From LMUY01 sp965199005 (lineage in GTDB: Bacteria; Pseudomonadota; Alphaproteobacteria; Acetobacterales; Acetobacteraceae): a DNA stretch of 64,000 bases. Shown piece after piece: positions 44,403-53,736 of the stretch (position 1 is the stretch's first letter; each line of letters begins with the position of its first letter). Under the pieces are notes generated by a model. It was not told the DNA's origin, made no database searches, and saw only the letters and a list, made by a program, of their open reading frames with translations. The stretch lies in the NCBI GenBank assembly GCA_965199005.1, contig CBDAQK010000001.1:868001-932000 (forward strand). The letters run 5' to 3'. Both the position numbers and the translations under genes were made by a program.

Positions 44403-45362
44403 ATGCTCTTTCTGTCGCGCCAGGATGTCGAGACAGCGCTGCAACCGCAGGCCTGCATCAAGGCGATGGCGGCGGCGCTGTCGGGGTTGGCGGAGGGGAG
44501 TTGGCATCAGCCGCCGCGTCAGCAGTTCTGCCCGCTGAGCGCATCGGCGCGGATGGGGCTGATGCCCGCCTATCGCGACATCACTCCAATGTTCGGGATC
44601 AAGGACATCGTCGTTGCACCCGGCAACCCGGGGCGCGGGCTCGACACCCACCAGGGCGTGGTCGTGCTGCACGACGGGGTGGACGGCCGCGTGCTGGCGG
44701 TTGTGGATGCGACAGCGGTCACCGCGATTCGGACCGCCGCCGTCTCTGCCGTAGCCACAAGGGCGCTCGCGAGGCGCGGCGGCACGGTGGTGGCGCTGCT
44801 GGGGACGGGAGCGCAGGCCGTCACGCACGCCGCGGCGATGCGCTGCGTGTGGCCGGGGGCGAGCCTGCGAATCTGGGGCCGCTCAACCCGGCACGCGGCG
44901 GCGGCGGCGAACCTGGCCGGCGCGTCGGTCTGTGCGACGGTCACGGAGGCGACACGCGACGCTGACGTGATCTGCACCCTGACGAGTGCGCGGACGCCGA
45001 TCCTGACAGCGGCCGACGTGCCGCCCGGCTGCCACGTCAACGCGGTCGGCAGCAGTTCCCTGGACGCGCGGGAGATCGCCGGCAACCTGATCGCGCACGC
45101 CACGCGGTTCGTCGACTCGCGGGCGCAGGCAGTGGTCGAATGCGGCGAATTCGCCTTAGCGGTCCGCGACGGCGTGCTGGCGGCCGACCATGCCGTGACC
45201 GAACTCGGCGACGTGCTGCTGGGCCGCCACCCCGGCCGTGCCGCCGAGGGCGAGGTCACGCTGTTCAAATCGCTGGGTCTCGCAGTCGAAGACCTCGCCG
45301 CAGCCGAACTGGCGATGCACGAGGCGATCCGGCTCGGCATCGGGACCACCATCGACTGGTAG
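44403..45362 (+). CDS. Ornithine cyclodeaminase / mu-crystallin family protein
   Basis: 319 residues from ATG 44403, with GGAAGG upstream. It has the family's substrate-binding N-terminal half (MPAYRDITPMFGIKDIVV, containing the conserved Lys) and a Rossmann NAD(P) fold with LLGTGAQAVTHAAAM. Later segments include VNAVGSSSLDAREI and GEVTLFKSLGLAVEDLAAA. Members include ornithine cyclodeaminase, alanine dehydrogenase and imine (ketimine) reductases, which this sequence cannot separate. The gene lies 24 bp upstream of livG and downstream of the esterase, so it belongs to the same cluster and probably acts on an imported amino-acid-like compound. Confidence 0.88.
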   Translation: MLFLSRQDVETALQPQACIKAMAAALSGLAEGSWHQPPRQQFCPLSASARMGLMPAYRDITPMFGIKDIVVAPGNPGRGLDTHQGVVVLHDGVDGRVLAVVDATAVTAIRTAAVSAVATRALARRGGTVVALLGTGAQAVTHAAAMRCVWPGASLRIWGRSTRHAAAAANLAGASVCATVTEATRDADVICTLTSARTPILTAADVPPGCHVNAVGSSSLDAREIAGNLIAHATRFVDSRAQAVVECGEFALAVRDGVLAADHAVTELGDVLLGRHPGRAAEGEVTLFKSLGLAVEDLAAAELAMHEAIRLGIGTTIDW

Positions 45363-45386
45363 GTTGCGGCATGCTGTGATGCATCA

Positions 45387-46157
45387 ATGACGGATATGAT
45401 CCTGCAGGTAAGTGGGCTGACACGCCATTTCGGGGCGCTCCGGGCAGTGGACGGCGTCACATTCGGGGTTAAGCGCGGCACGATCACCGGGTTGATTGGC
45501 CCCAACGGCGCCGGCAAGACGACGCTGTTCGGCCTGATCGCCGGCGGCGTCAGGCCCCAGGCTGGCACGATCGGCTTCGACGGACGCCGTATCGACGGGC
45601 TGACACCGGACCGCATCTTCCAGTCCGGCCTCGCCCGGACCTTCCAAATCCCGCGCCCGTTCCCGCGGCTGACCGTACTGGAGAACCTGATGCTGGCGCC
45701 GCTCGGCCAGACGGGGGAGCGGTTCTGGACCAACTGGGTGCGCCCCGGGCAGGTGGGGCGCGCTGAACGCGCGGCGCGCGACAAGGCGATGGACGTGCTG
45801 GGCTTCACCGGGCTCGATGCCAAGGCCAGCGAGCCCGCGGGCGTGCTGTCGGGCGGCCAGCAGAAGTTGCTGGAACTGGCGCGGGTGCTGATGATCGAAC
45901 CTAAGCTGATCCTGCTCGACGAGCCGGCGGCCGGCGTCAACCCGGCGCTGCTGGAGACGATCATCGACAAGATCACCATCCTGCACGCGCGCGGCATCGG
46001 CTTCCTGATTATCGAGCACAACATGGACATGGTCATGCAGATCTGCCAGCCGATCGTCGTGCTGGCCCAGGGCCGGGTGATCTTCGAAGGCGCACCGGAC
46101 GGGGTGCGGGGCAACCCAGCGGTGCTCGACGCCTATCTCGGCGATGTCGCTGCTTGA
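45387..46157 (+). CDS. livG: Branched-chain amino-acid-type ABC transporter ATPase, LivG
   Basis: 256 residues. Walker A GPNGAGKTT, Q-loop in FQIPRPFPRL, signature LSGGQQKLLELAR, Walker B LILLDEP, H-loop IIEHNMD. The long insert after the Q-loop and the AAGVNP segment after Walker B are typical of LivG. It is the first gene of livGFHMK. It powers import of branched-chain amino acids, amides or similar compounds together with LivF. Its stop overlaps the TTG start of livF. Confidence 0.93.
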   Translation: MTDMILQVSGLTRHFGALRAVDGVTFGVKRGTITGLIGPNGAGKTTLFGLIAGGVRPQAGTIGFDGRRIDGLTPDRIFQSGLARTFQIPRPFPRLTVLENLMLAPLGQTGERFWTNWVRPGQVGRAERAARDKAMDVLGFTGLDAKASEPAGVLSGGQQKLLELARVLMIEPKLILLDEPAAGVNPALLETIIDKITILHARGIGFLIIEHNMDMVMQICQPIVVLAQGRVIFEGAPDGVRGNPAVLDAYLGDVAA

Positions 46158-46885
46158 CCGGCCCGTTGCTCCAGGCGCGCGAGATCGCCGCAGGCTACGT
46201 GCCCGGCATGCCTATCGTGCATGACGTGTCGCTGGACGTCGCGGCGGGCGAGGTCGTCGTCGTCATTGGGCCGAACGGGGCGGGCAAGTCGACTTTCCTG
46301 AAGGCGCTTGCTGGGTTGGTACACCGGGAAGGCGGGATGGTGCAGTTGGGGGGCCGCGACGTGACCGGCCTTGCAGCCCACGAGGTGGTGCGTGCCGGGA
46401 TCGGCTTCGTGCCGCAGACCGGCAACGTGTTCACCACGCTCACCATTCACGAGAACCTAGCGCTGGGCGGCCACACGTTGTCCGGCGCCAGGCTGCGCAC
46501 CCGTAGGGCCGAACTCTACGGGCAGTTCCCGCTGCTGGCGGAGCGGCGTGCCGCGCCCGGCCGGGTGCTGTCAGGGGGACAGCGGCAGGTGCTCGCGATC
46601 GCCCGGGCGCTGATGACCGGGCCGGCGCTGCTGATGCTGGACGAACCGACGGCCGGGCTGGCCCCGCGCGTAGTGAACGAGGTGTTCGCCGACCTGCGCC
46701 GCCTGGCGGCGAGGGGCGTCGCAATCCTGATGGTGGAACAGAACGCCAAGGCGGCCCTGCGAATGGCCGACCGGGCCTACGTGTTGACCGAAGGCCGCGT
46801 GCACAGCACGGGTCGAGCGGCGGACCTGCTGGACGACCAGGCGATAGGCGAGGCGTTCCTGGGTGGCCGAAGGCGCACGGCATGA
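46154..46885 (+). CDS. livF: Branched-chain amino-acid-type ABC transporter ATPase, LivF
   Basis: 243 residues from a TTG that overlaps the livG stop as TTGA; no in-frame ATG precedes the ATPase core. Walker A GPNGAGKST, signature LSGGQRQVLAIAR, Walker B LLMLDEP with the LivF-type TAGLAP after it, and H-loop region ILMVEQNAKAAL. It pairs with LivG as the second nucleotide-binding subunit. Its stop overlaps the livH ATG (ATGA). This intact copy differs from the decayed livF tail at 41484-41639. Confidence 0.92.
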   Translation: MTGPLLQAREIAAGYVPGMPIVHDVSLDVAAGEVVVVIGPNGAGKSTFLKALAGLVHREGGMVQLGGRDVTGLAAHEVVRAGIGFVPQTGNVFTTLTIHENLALGGHTLSGARLRTRRAELYGQFPLLAERRAAPGRVLSGGQRQVLAIARALMTGPALLMLDEPTAGLAPRVVNEVFADLRRLAARGVAILMVEQNAKAALRMADRAYVLTEGRVHSTGRAADLLDDQAIGEAFLGGRRRTA

Positions 46886-47781
46886 TCGGGCAGGCCATTG
46901 CCGACGGTGTGCTGACCGGCGCGATCCTGGCGTTGGGCGCGCTCGGCGTATCGCTCGCGCTGCGCCTGTTACGCTTCGCCAACTTCGCGCATGCCGAGCT
47001 CCTGACCTGGGGCGCCTATATCGCGTTCACCTTCACCGGCTTCGCCACCGCGGGCGAGCCGATTGGGCCGTTCTCGTTCGGCTGGCAGCTCCTCGCCGGG
47101 GTGCTGGTCGCCGCCGCCGGCACTGCCTTGCTCGCGGTAGCCGTGGACCGTCTGATGTTCGCCCACCTGCGCCGGCGTGGCGCCCACGACCTCACCATGG
47201 TTTTCGCCAGCTTCGGAGCCGCCCTGATCCTGCGCAACCTGGTCGTGCTGCTGTGGGGGCCGGACGCGCACTACTACAGCGAGGAACTGCAGATCGCGGT
47301 CGAGGTGCTGCCCGGCATACGCATGCTGCCAGACCAGGTTTTCGTGCTGGCTGTGGCGTTGGTCCTGGTGGCGGCGCTTCACCTGTTCCTACGCTACAGC
47401 CGCCTTGGGATGGCGATGCGGGCGATGGCGGAAAGCCCGGCGCTGGCCCGGGTTTGCGGGATCGGCACCGAGGGCGTGGTCCGCTGGACGTGGATCGCGG
47501 GCGGCGCGCTGGCTGCGGCGGCGGGTGTGTTCACCGGGCTTACGGTGCAGCTGAGGCCGGAAATGGGGTTCAACCTGCTCTTGCCGATCCTGACCGCGTC
47601 CATTCTCGGGGGGGCCGGCAGCCTGTTCGGCGCGGTCGCGGGCGGCCTGGCGGTGGGGCTGGCTGAGAACCTCTCGGTGCTGGTGATCCCGTCCAGCTAT
47701 CTCGCCGCGGTGCCGTTTTTGTTGCTGATCCTGGTGCTTTGGGCGCGGCCACAGGGCCTGTTTGGGCGGCACGGGAGCTAG
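46882..47781 (+). CDS. livH: Branched-chain amino-acid-type ABC permease, LivH
   Basis: 299 residues with about eight membrane helices. Family signs are the N-terminal LGVSLALRLLRFANFAHAEL and the late ILGGAGSLFGAVAGGLAVGL. The coupling region reads YSRLGMAMRAMAESPALARVCGI. It forms half of the membrane channel with LivM. It overlaps livF by four bases and livM by twenty. Confidence 0.92.
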   Translation: MIGQAIADGVLTGAILALGALGVSLALRLLRFANFAHAELLTWGAYIAFTFTGFATAGEPIGPFSFGWQLLAGVLVAAAGTALLAVAVDRLMFAHLRRRGAHDLTMVFASFGAALILRNLVVLLWGPDAHYYSEELQIAVEVLPGIRMLPDQVFVLAVALVLVAALHLFLRYSRLGMAMRAMAESPALARVCGIGTEGVVRWTWIAGGALAAAAGVFTGLTVQLRPEMGFNLLLPILTASILGGAGSLFGAVAGGLAVGLAENLSVLVIPSSYLAAVPFLLLILVLWARPQGLFGRHGS

Positions 47782-48730
47782 GACGCTGCTCGGGATCGTC
47801 TCCTATTTGGTGTTCTTTGCCATCATCGTGCTCATCCTCGGCATCGCGACGCTGGGCCTGAACCTGCAATGGGGGTCGACTGGGCTGTTCAACGCCGGGG
47901 TCGTCGGCTTCTATGGCGTCGGCGGCTACGCGCTCGCGATCCTGACGGCGGGCCCCCGGCCGGAACTGCTGGGCAATCTCGGCCTGCCGTGGATCGCGGG
48001 CATCGCCGGCGCCATGGCGTGCTCGGCAATGGTGGCGCTGCTGGTCGGCCTCGTGACGATCCGGTTGCGCGGCGACTATCTCGCGGTCGCCACCTTCGGG
48101 ACTGCGACCGTGCTCCAACTCGTCGCGCTCAACTGGGAGGGCCTGACCGGCGGCAGCCTCGGGCTCTCGTCGATCCCGCGTCCGTTCGCGATCTGGTTTC
48201 CCGACCCATTCGCGTACAACCTGTTCTACCTGGGGCTTTCGGCCGCAGTGGCCGGCTTGGTTTATGTCGCGCTCGAGCGGATCATCCGCTCCCCCTGGGG
48301 CCGGGTGCTCAAGGCGATCCGCGACGATGAGACAGCGGCCATCGCACTCGGCAAGAATGCAGCCCGGTTCCGGCTGGAGGCCTTCGTGTTGGGCTGCACG
48401 GTCATCGGCCTGGCTGGCGCGCTCTATGTTGGCTTCATCGGGTTCGTCGGCCCGTTCGATTTCATCCCGATCGTCACCTTCCAGATCTGGACGATGCTGA
48501 TCATCGGTGGCAGCGGCAACAACCGCGGGGCGCTGCTGGGCGCACTGGCGGTCTGGGCACTGTGGAGCGGCAGCGGCACGCTGATCTCGCGCCTGGTACC
48601 AACCGCCTATCAGACTCAGGGCGGCGCGTTCCAGGCGATCCTCATCGGCCTCGTCCTGGTCTTGACGCTGATGTTCAAACCGCGTGGTCTAATAGGCGAG
48701 GAGCCTGTGGTCTCGCGTCATGTGGGATAG
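47762..48730 (+). CDS. livM: Branched-chain amino-acid-type ABC permease, LivM
   Basis: 322 residues if started at TTG 47762; no in-frame ATG is available near the first helix, and the N-terminus is therefore uncertain. It has multiple membrane helices, with the LivM motifs GLNLQWGSTGLFNAG and RLRGDYLAVATFG. The cytoplasmic coupling loop is SPWGRVLKAIRDDETAAIAL, followed by FQIWTMLIIGGSGNNRG. It partners LivH. Its end overlaps the leader of the binding-protein gene. Confidence 0.9.
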   Translation: MGGTGARTLLGIVSYLVFFAIIVLILGIATLGLNLQWGSTGLFNAGVVGFYGVGGYALAILTAGPRPELLGNLGLPWIAGIAGAMACSAMVALLVGLVTIRLRGDYLAVATFGTATVLQLVALNWEGLTGGSLGLSSIPRPFAIWFPDPFAYNLFYLGLSAAVAGLVYVALERIIRSPWGRVLKAIRDDETAAIALGKNAARFRLEAFVLGCTVIGLAGALYVGFIGFVGPFDFIPIVTFQIWTMLIIGGSGNNRGALLGALAVWALWSGSGTLISRLVPTAYQTQGGAFQAILIGLVLVLTLMFKPRGLIGEEPVVSRHVG

Positions 48731-48758
48731 CCAATCACCTGGACAGAATGAGGCGATG

Positions 48759-50027
48759 ATGCGAACGACCTGGATGCTGCTTGCGGCCCTGTGTGCCACC
48801 GCCTGTCTGTCGATGCCCGCAAGTGCGCAAGTGTCCTGCCCGATCAAGATCGGCGCCATCCTGCCGCTCACCGGGTCGATGGGTCCGATCGGCAAGCATA
48901 TCGCCGAAAGTGCGCAGCTTGCCGCCGACACGATCAACGGGGGTGGCGGGATCAAGGGCTGCCAGGTGCAGCTCGTCCTACGCGACGACCAGGGCCAGCC
49001 TACCGTGGGCGTCGACGCGGCCAAATACCTGACGGAGGTGGAGCACGTGGTGGCCCTCACCGGATCGGTCTCGAGCGGCGTGAGCCTGCCGATCCTGACC
49101 GCGGTCGCGGTGCCCTCAAGGATGCCGATGGTGAGTTGCTGCTCGACCGCGGCGACGTTCACCACGATGGCACAGGAGGGCAAGACCGGCGGCTACTTCT
49201 TCCGCACCCTGCCAACGGTGAAGACCCAGGCCTATGCGACGGCAAAGATCGCTGCCGAGCGCGGCTACAAGCGGATCGCTATCATCTACGTCAACACCGA
49301 TTTCGGCACCGGGATGGTGAAGGATTTCTCCAAGGCGATGCAGAAGCTGGGCAGCACGGTCGTCCGCAGCGTTGCCTACAACGAGAACCAGCCTTCGTAC
49401 CGGCCGGAAATAAACGCGGCCATGGCGGACAAGCCCGACGCGCTGTTCCTGGTGGCCTTCCCGCAGGACGGCGCCACTATGACACGGGAGTGGATCTCGC
49501 TGGGCGGCACGCAGAACCTAATCCTCAACAACGCGCTCCGCAGCCCCGACTACGTGCGCCTGGTCGGGCCCAAATTCCTGCAAGGCGCGTTCGGGATGGA
49601 CAACGCCTCGGTCGCGGGCCCCACCGTCGATGCGTTCAAGGCCGCGTTCCAGACGGCCTACAACACCAGCCCCGACGGACCCGGCATCTACAACCAGTAT
49701 GACGCCGTGATGGCCATCGGCTTCGCCATTGCGTTGGCGCCGGACCTTTCGGGCACGGCGATCCGCGACTCGATGCGGAAATTCCAGTCTCCGGACGGGA
49801 CCGTGGTCGGCACCGGGATGGACGCATTCCGGGAAGGGATGGCCCTGATCAAGGCCGGCAAGCCGATCCGCTACGTGGGCGCCGCCGGGCCGCTCAGCTT
49901 CGACGCCAACGGCGACGTGAGCGGGCCGGCGCTGATCTGGACCGTGAGGGGCGATGCGCTGGCCGTGGACCGGCAGCTTTCAATCGAGGACGTGGAGATG
50001 TTGTTCAAATCGATCGATGGAGGATAG
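48759..50027 (+). CDS. livK: Periplasmic substrate-binding protein of the Liv transporter
   Basis: I choose ATG 48759 (422 aa), as GAGG lies five bases upstream and the signal peptide then starts directly: MRTTWMLLAALCATACLSMP, cleaved after ASA. ATGs at 48756 and 48720 are alternatives. The mature part is a type I periplasmic binding fold: IKIGAILPLTGSMGPIG, NGGGGIKGCQVQLVLRDDQG, then TGSVSSGVSLP and IIYVNTDFGTG. It captures the substrate for LivHMGF. The ligand need not be a branched-chain amino acid: this family also binds amides, urea and aromatic acids, and the surrounding genes fit an aromatic or ester compound as well. Confidence 0.9.
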   Translation: MRTTWMLLAALCATACLSMPASAQVSCPIKIGAILPLTGSMGPIGKHIAESAQLAADTINGGGGIKGCQVQLVLRDDQGQPTVGVDAAKYLTEVEHVVALTGSVSSGVSLPILTAVAVPSRMPMVSCCSTAATFTTMAQEGKTGGYFFRTLPTVKTQAYATAKIAAERGYKRIAIIYVNTDFGTGMVKDFSKAMQKLGSTVVRSVAYNENQPSYRPEINAAMADKPDALFLVAFPQDGATMTREWISLGGTQNLILNNALRSPDYVRLVGPKFLQGAFGMDNASVAGPTVDAFKAAFQTAYNTSPDGPGIYNQYDAVMAIGFAIALAPDLSGTAIRDSMRKFQSPDGTVVGTGMDAFREGMALIKAGKPIRYVGAAGPLSFDANGDVSGPALIWTVRGDALAVDRQLSIEDVEMLFKSIDGG

Positions 50028-50036
50028 ACGGGCCTC

Positions 50037-50849
50037 ATGCCGTTCACACTTGACTCGATCGCCGACCTCGACGCGGTGATGGCCCGGCGCACCGCCGCGT
50101 CTTCGGCGGCGGCAGCGGCGTTCAGATGTGTCCGTCGCATTCCCTACGGGTCTGCAGCGGCCGAGACGTTCGATCTTTATCCCGCAACCAGTGCAAACGA
50201 GGCGGCGCCAGTGCTGGTGTTCGTGCATGGCGGCTTCTGGAGTACGATGCAGGCGACCCAGTTCGCGTTTCTCGCACCGGGCTTCGTCCCGTTCGGGGCG
50301 GCGCTTGCCGTGATCGACTATCCCCTCATTCCCGATGTGCGCATGGCTGATATCGTGGCGTCCTGCCGCCGGTCCGTTGCCTTCCTGCACGCCGAAGCCG
50401 GCAGGCACGGCTTGGACCCCGGCCGCATCCACGTCGCCGGCAACTCGGCGGGTGGCCACCTCGTGGCCGAACTGATGGACAACGCGGAAACCGGAGCGAT
50501 CATCAAAGGTGGCACGGCGATCAGCGGACTGTTCGACCTCGCCCCTGTTGCCGCCTCGTTTCGGAACGATCTGCTCCAATTGACGCCGGAGGAGGTCGAC
50601 CGGTTCAGCCCGCTACGCCGGACCTCGCGTGTGACCACCCCGCTGATCGTCGCCGTGGGCGGCAACGAGACCGGTGAGTTCCTACGCCAGAGCGCCGTCT
50701 ACGCCGGTCATGCCCGCTCTGGCGGGGCCATCGTGGACCACATCGTGATGCCGGGCGCCAACCACATCACCGTCGTCCTGGACGGGCTGGCCAGCCCGGC
50801 GGCGTCTCTCAACCGTGCCGTCCGCCGCCAGATGGGCCTACTCGCCTGA
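50037..50849 (+). CDS. Alpha/beta hydrolase (BD-FAE / formamidase-like)
   Basis: 270 residues. The oxyanion motif VFVHGGFW, nucleophile loop VAGNSAGGHLVAEL and catalytic His in MPGANHIT (near 250) define the hydrolase triad. The HGG(F/Y)W form and the N-terminal YP stretch (ETFDLYPAT) resemble kynurenine formamidase-like esterases. It lies nine bases after the binding protein gene, last in the plus-strand cluster. It probably cleaves an ester or amide of the imported compound. Exact activity cannot be read. Confidence 0.82.
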   Translation: MPFTLDSIADLDAVMARRTAASSAAAAAFRCVRRIPYGSAAAETFDLYPATSANEAAPVLVFVHGGFWSTMQATQFAFLAPGFVPFGAALAVIDYPLIPDVRMADIVASCRRSVAFLHAEAGRHGLDPGRIHVAGNSAGGHLVAELMDNAETGAIIKGGTAISGLFDLAPVAASFRNDLLQLTPEEVDRFSPLRRTSRVTTPLIVAVGGNETGEFLRQSAVYAGHARSGGAIVDHIVMPGANHITVVLDGLASPAASLNRAVRRQMGLLA

Positions 50850-50855
50850 TCCGTG

Positions 50856-51236
50856 TCAGTGCTTGCCTTCGACCAAAAAGAACGGCCTTCCGATCCGCGC
50901 TTCAAGCCGCATGTATTTGTCGAGCCTGACCCCCTCGCGATCTGCCCGGACCCGGTGAATCATGGCGGCAAGCACCTCGACCGTCGGCACGTCGTAGATC
51001 AGATACCAGGTGAAATCGGGCGATCCCGGGCGACCGACCATAAACAGGTCGTCATCCACGGTGGCCAGCGCCTTTGCGCCCATGTCCAACCACTCGTCGA
51101 ACAGGGCCTGCATCGCCGGCAGCACCTGCTCGCGACGCTCCTCGGCACCAGCATTGAACCAGCCGTTGGTGGAGGCGCCGAGGAAGACCACGCGCAACGG
51201 CGAGGGTATGGTGGGCGTGACGAACTCGCGGGCCAT
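50856..51236 (-). CDS. Small conserved-looking protein, function unknown
   Basis: The ATG at 51236 has GGAG nine bases upstream (AAGGAGTTTCGC); the open frame further upstream is unlikely to be translated. 126 residues. No signal peptide or membrane helix. The pattern VVFLGASTNGWF at the start, then ALATVDDDLFMVGRPG and FTWYLIYDVPTVEVLAAMI, suggests a small alpha/beta ferredoxin-like fold, as in EthD, Dabb or darcynin-type proteins. I cannot place it. It is convergent with the hydrolase gene, seven bases apart, and is separated from the SDR gene by a strong hairpin. Confidence 0.65.
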   Translation of the reverse strand: MAREFVTPTIPSPLRVVFLGASTNGWFNAGAEERREQVLPAMQALFDEWLDMGAKALATVDDDLFMVGRPGSPDFTWYLIYDVPTVEVLAAMIHRVRADREGVRLDKYMRLEARIGRPFFLVEGKH

Positions 51237-51307
51237 GCGAAACTCCTTAGGCAGCGTCGGCAAACAAGTGCGTCGGCAGGCCGACAAAGCTGCCGCTAAC
51301 AACAAAG

Positions 51308-51365
51308 GCTAAGGGCTTGTTCGACGCCGCCAATCAATTCGATTGATGTCGAACAAGCCCTTAGC
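51308..51365. terminator. Perfect 18-bp hairpin between SDR and the small gene
   Basis: GCTAAGGGCTTGTTCGAC (51308-51325) pairs exactly with its complement at 51348-51365 around a 22-nt loop that has its own small palindrome (CAATC...GATTG). For the minus-strand SDR transcript the hairpin is followed by CCTTTGTTGTT, so it can act as an intrinsic terminator. The length and perfection also fit the two terminal repeats of a collapsed insertion sequence or a miniature element. Confidence 0.6.
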
Positions 51366-51419
51366 GTGCAATGGGACCAAGTGGCATGACCCGGTGCGAT
51401 CGCAGGTTCAAGCAGAGGT

Positions 51420-52157
51420 CTAGCGCATGAACCGGCCGCCATTCAGGTCAAGGGTGGCGCCCGTCATGTAACCGGTTGCGGGCGAGGCGAGATAGACCGC
51501 CGCCGCGCCGATCTCTTCCGGCTCGCCAAGGCGTCCGACTGGGATCTGCCGCTTAACGGCCGCTACCTTGTCGGCCGGTGCCGCATCGACCGCCGGGCCG
51601 CGCACGGCCGCCGGGGCGAGCGCGTTAACCGTGACGCCGAATGGCGCCAGTTCCTGCGCGAACATCTTGGTCAGCACTAAGATGCCTGCCTTTGACGCGG
51701 CGTAGTGCGCGCCTGCGACGGCACCGCCCTGCTGACCGGCCAGCGAGGACAGGTTGATGATACGCCCGGTGCCCCGGACCTTCATGTGACGGCCGGCGAT
51801 CTGGCATCCCAGGAACTGCCCGCGCAGGTTGACGGCCATCACGTCATCCCACTCTTCCGGCGCGATCGTCCAGATGGAGGTGCTGAGGGTGCGCGCTGCA
51901 TTGTTGACCATGATGTCAATGCCGCCATGGCGTGACCCGGCGGCAGCAAAAACGGCTTCGAACGCCGTGGCATCGCGCACGTCCAGCAGCGCGGCGCTGG
52001 CTGATACCCCGATGCGCGACGCAGTTTCGAGAACCCGGGGATCGATGTCCGTCAGCACCACACGGGCGCCTTCGGCGTGCAGCGCCTGTGCGATCGCCTC
52101 GCCTAGTCCCTGCGCGGCGCCGGTCAGGAACGCCGTGCGGCCGTCGAGCATCGCCAT
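51420..52157 (-). CDS. Short-chain dehydrogenase/reductase (SDR)
   Basis: The ATG at 52157 has GGAGGG about eight bases upstream; a GTG at 52232 is less likely. 245 residues, classical SDR. Cofactor motif TGAAQGLGEAIA, then LTDID (an acidic end of strand 2, favouring NAD), NNAA, catalytic Ser in INLSSLAG, YxxxK in HYAASKAG, and the C-terminal GYMTGATLDLNGG. It oxidises or reduces an alcohol/ketone pair; the substrate is unknown. Monocistronic, with a hairpin just after the stop. Confidence 0.9.
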   Translation of the reverse strand: MAMLDGRTAFLTGAAQGLGEAIAQALHAEGARVVLTDIDPRVLETASRIGVSASAALLDVRDATAFEAVFAAAGSRHGGIDIMVNNAARTLSTSIWTIAPEEWDDVMAVNLRGQFLGCQIAGRHMKVRGTGRIINLSSLAGQQGGAVAGAHYAASKAGILVLTKMFAQELAPFGVTVNALAPAAVRGPAVDAAPADKVAAVKRQIPVGRLGEPEEIGAAAVYLASPATGYMTGATLDLNGGRFMR

Positions 52158-52586
52158 GATCAGGCCCTCCTGCACGGCCGTGGGAGCGCTCTCCGCTTGC
52201 CCCGCCGCCATGTCGCTAACTGGCTCGCCCACACTATGTAGACGACCCTAGTGTATCGCGCGCCATGCTTGCGCGTCCAGACGGCAGGGTCACGGCCGTT
52301 AACGTGAGGCGTTGGTACATGGAAATAATTGGAAGCGGAGCGTCAGGCTGTTGAAACGATGGCGGCACGACCAGACGTCGGTGCGACGAAGGGAGCTCCG
52401 CACTACGCCGAACGCCTGAACTCAACGTCTTCTAGGCTCACGATGCCATACCGATCTTGCCACACAGCAAGGGTTCCATAGCGGTGGGAGAGATGTAAGT
52501 TAAGATTTAGAATTCACTCGAGCGCCGATCGGCAAACGCGATTGCCGCCGGCTGGCTCGGCCTACACTAGTACCTCAACACAGTGA
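52158..52586. other. Intergenic stretch before the IS630 element
   Basis: No gene is visible in these 429 bases. The right part (about 52550-52586, ...ACTAGTACCTCAACACAG...) probably includes one end of the IS630 element, since the transposase stop follows directly; I could not pair it with a matching terminal repeat. The left part would hold the SDR promoter. Confidence 0.4.
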
Positions 52587-53708
52587 TTATGACTCCTTGG
52601 CGATGTGGGGATAGGCGCAAGCGAGCTTGTCGCGAGCCTTCTTGGTGGTAAACCTCCAGTTGATGCGCGCGCCTGCGGCGTTACGCTGCTTTTGCCAGGC
52701 GGCGATCTCGCGGTTGAGACGCTCACGTTCGCCGATGCGGCGGTCGAGACACTGGCCGCGCATCACACCGATCTCGATGTCCACCATGTTCAGCCAACTG
52801 GCGTGCTTGGGTGTGTGATGGAATTCGAGTCGCCGCAGGATGCGGTGCGCCTCGGGCGCGGGGAATGTTTCATACAGCGCCCCGGCCGTGTGGGTTGAGA
52901 GATTGTCCAACACCACACGGATCAACTCCGCCTTTGGGTAGTGCGTGTCCACCAGATCGCGCATGCACAAGGCAAAGTCCTTCGCAGTGCGCTGCGCCGT
53001 AACCTTCACATGACGCCACGACCGATGCGCGTCGAGGAACACGAACAGGTTAGCCGTGCCGTTGCAGCGATATTCGCAATCATAGCGCTCCGGCTGACCC
53101 GGCTCGGCAGGGATCGGCGCGCGCGTCTGGCCGATCAACTGCGTCGGGCTCTCGTCGAAACACACCACCGGGCGCTTGGGACCGGCCGGCTCGGCATACA
53201 GGTCGAGCACATCTTCCATGCGCGCGACATACTCGCCGTCGATCTGCGGGATGCACCACATGTCGCGTCGCCACGGCTTGAGGTCGTCCTCGGCCAGACG
53301 CCGCCGCACCGTCTCGCGCGACACTGCCTCGTGCTCGGTCAGACGCACCATCTCGCCCGCCAGCAGATCGAGCGTCCAGCGCTTGCGCCCCGGTGGCGGG
53401 CTGGAGCAGGCGGTCGCAACCAACAGCGCCGTCTCCTTGCCTGACAGCTTGCGCGCGGCACCCGGACGTGGCTCCTCACTGAGGGCGGCCTCGAGATTGC
53501 CTTCCACGAAGCGCCGCTTCGTCCGATACACCGTCGAGGCGCCGACCGAGAGGGTCCGTGCGATCTCCTCGTCTCCAACCCCGGCGTCGGCAGCCAGCAG
53601 GATCTGCGCCCGCTTGATCTTTCGTGACGCATGCTTGCCGCCGCTCAGCATGGCCGTCAGTTGGGCCCGTTCGGCCTCATCGAGGCCCACCCGGTAGCGT
53701 ATGTTCAT
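52587..53708 (-). mobile_element. IS630-family transposase (intact)
   Basis: 373 residues from ATG 53708 (MNIRYRVGLDEAERAQLTAM). The N-terminal part has two helix-turn-helix segments (IKRAQILLAADAG, IARTLSVGASTVYRTKRRF). The DDE domain shows its first Asp in VVCFDESPTQLIG, its second in RVVLDNLSTHTAGALY, and the Glu in HASWLNMVDIEIG. All catalytic residues are present and there is no frameshift, so the enzyme may be active. Its 5' end lies head-to-head with a frameshifted winged-helix gene. Mobilisation is by cut-and-paste at TA in this family. Confidence 0.92.
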
Positions 53709-53736
53709 CGTCGATCCCCTGCTGTGGAGGACGATG

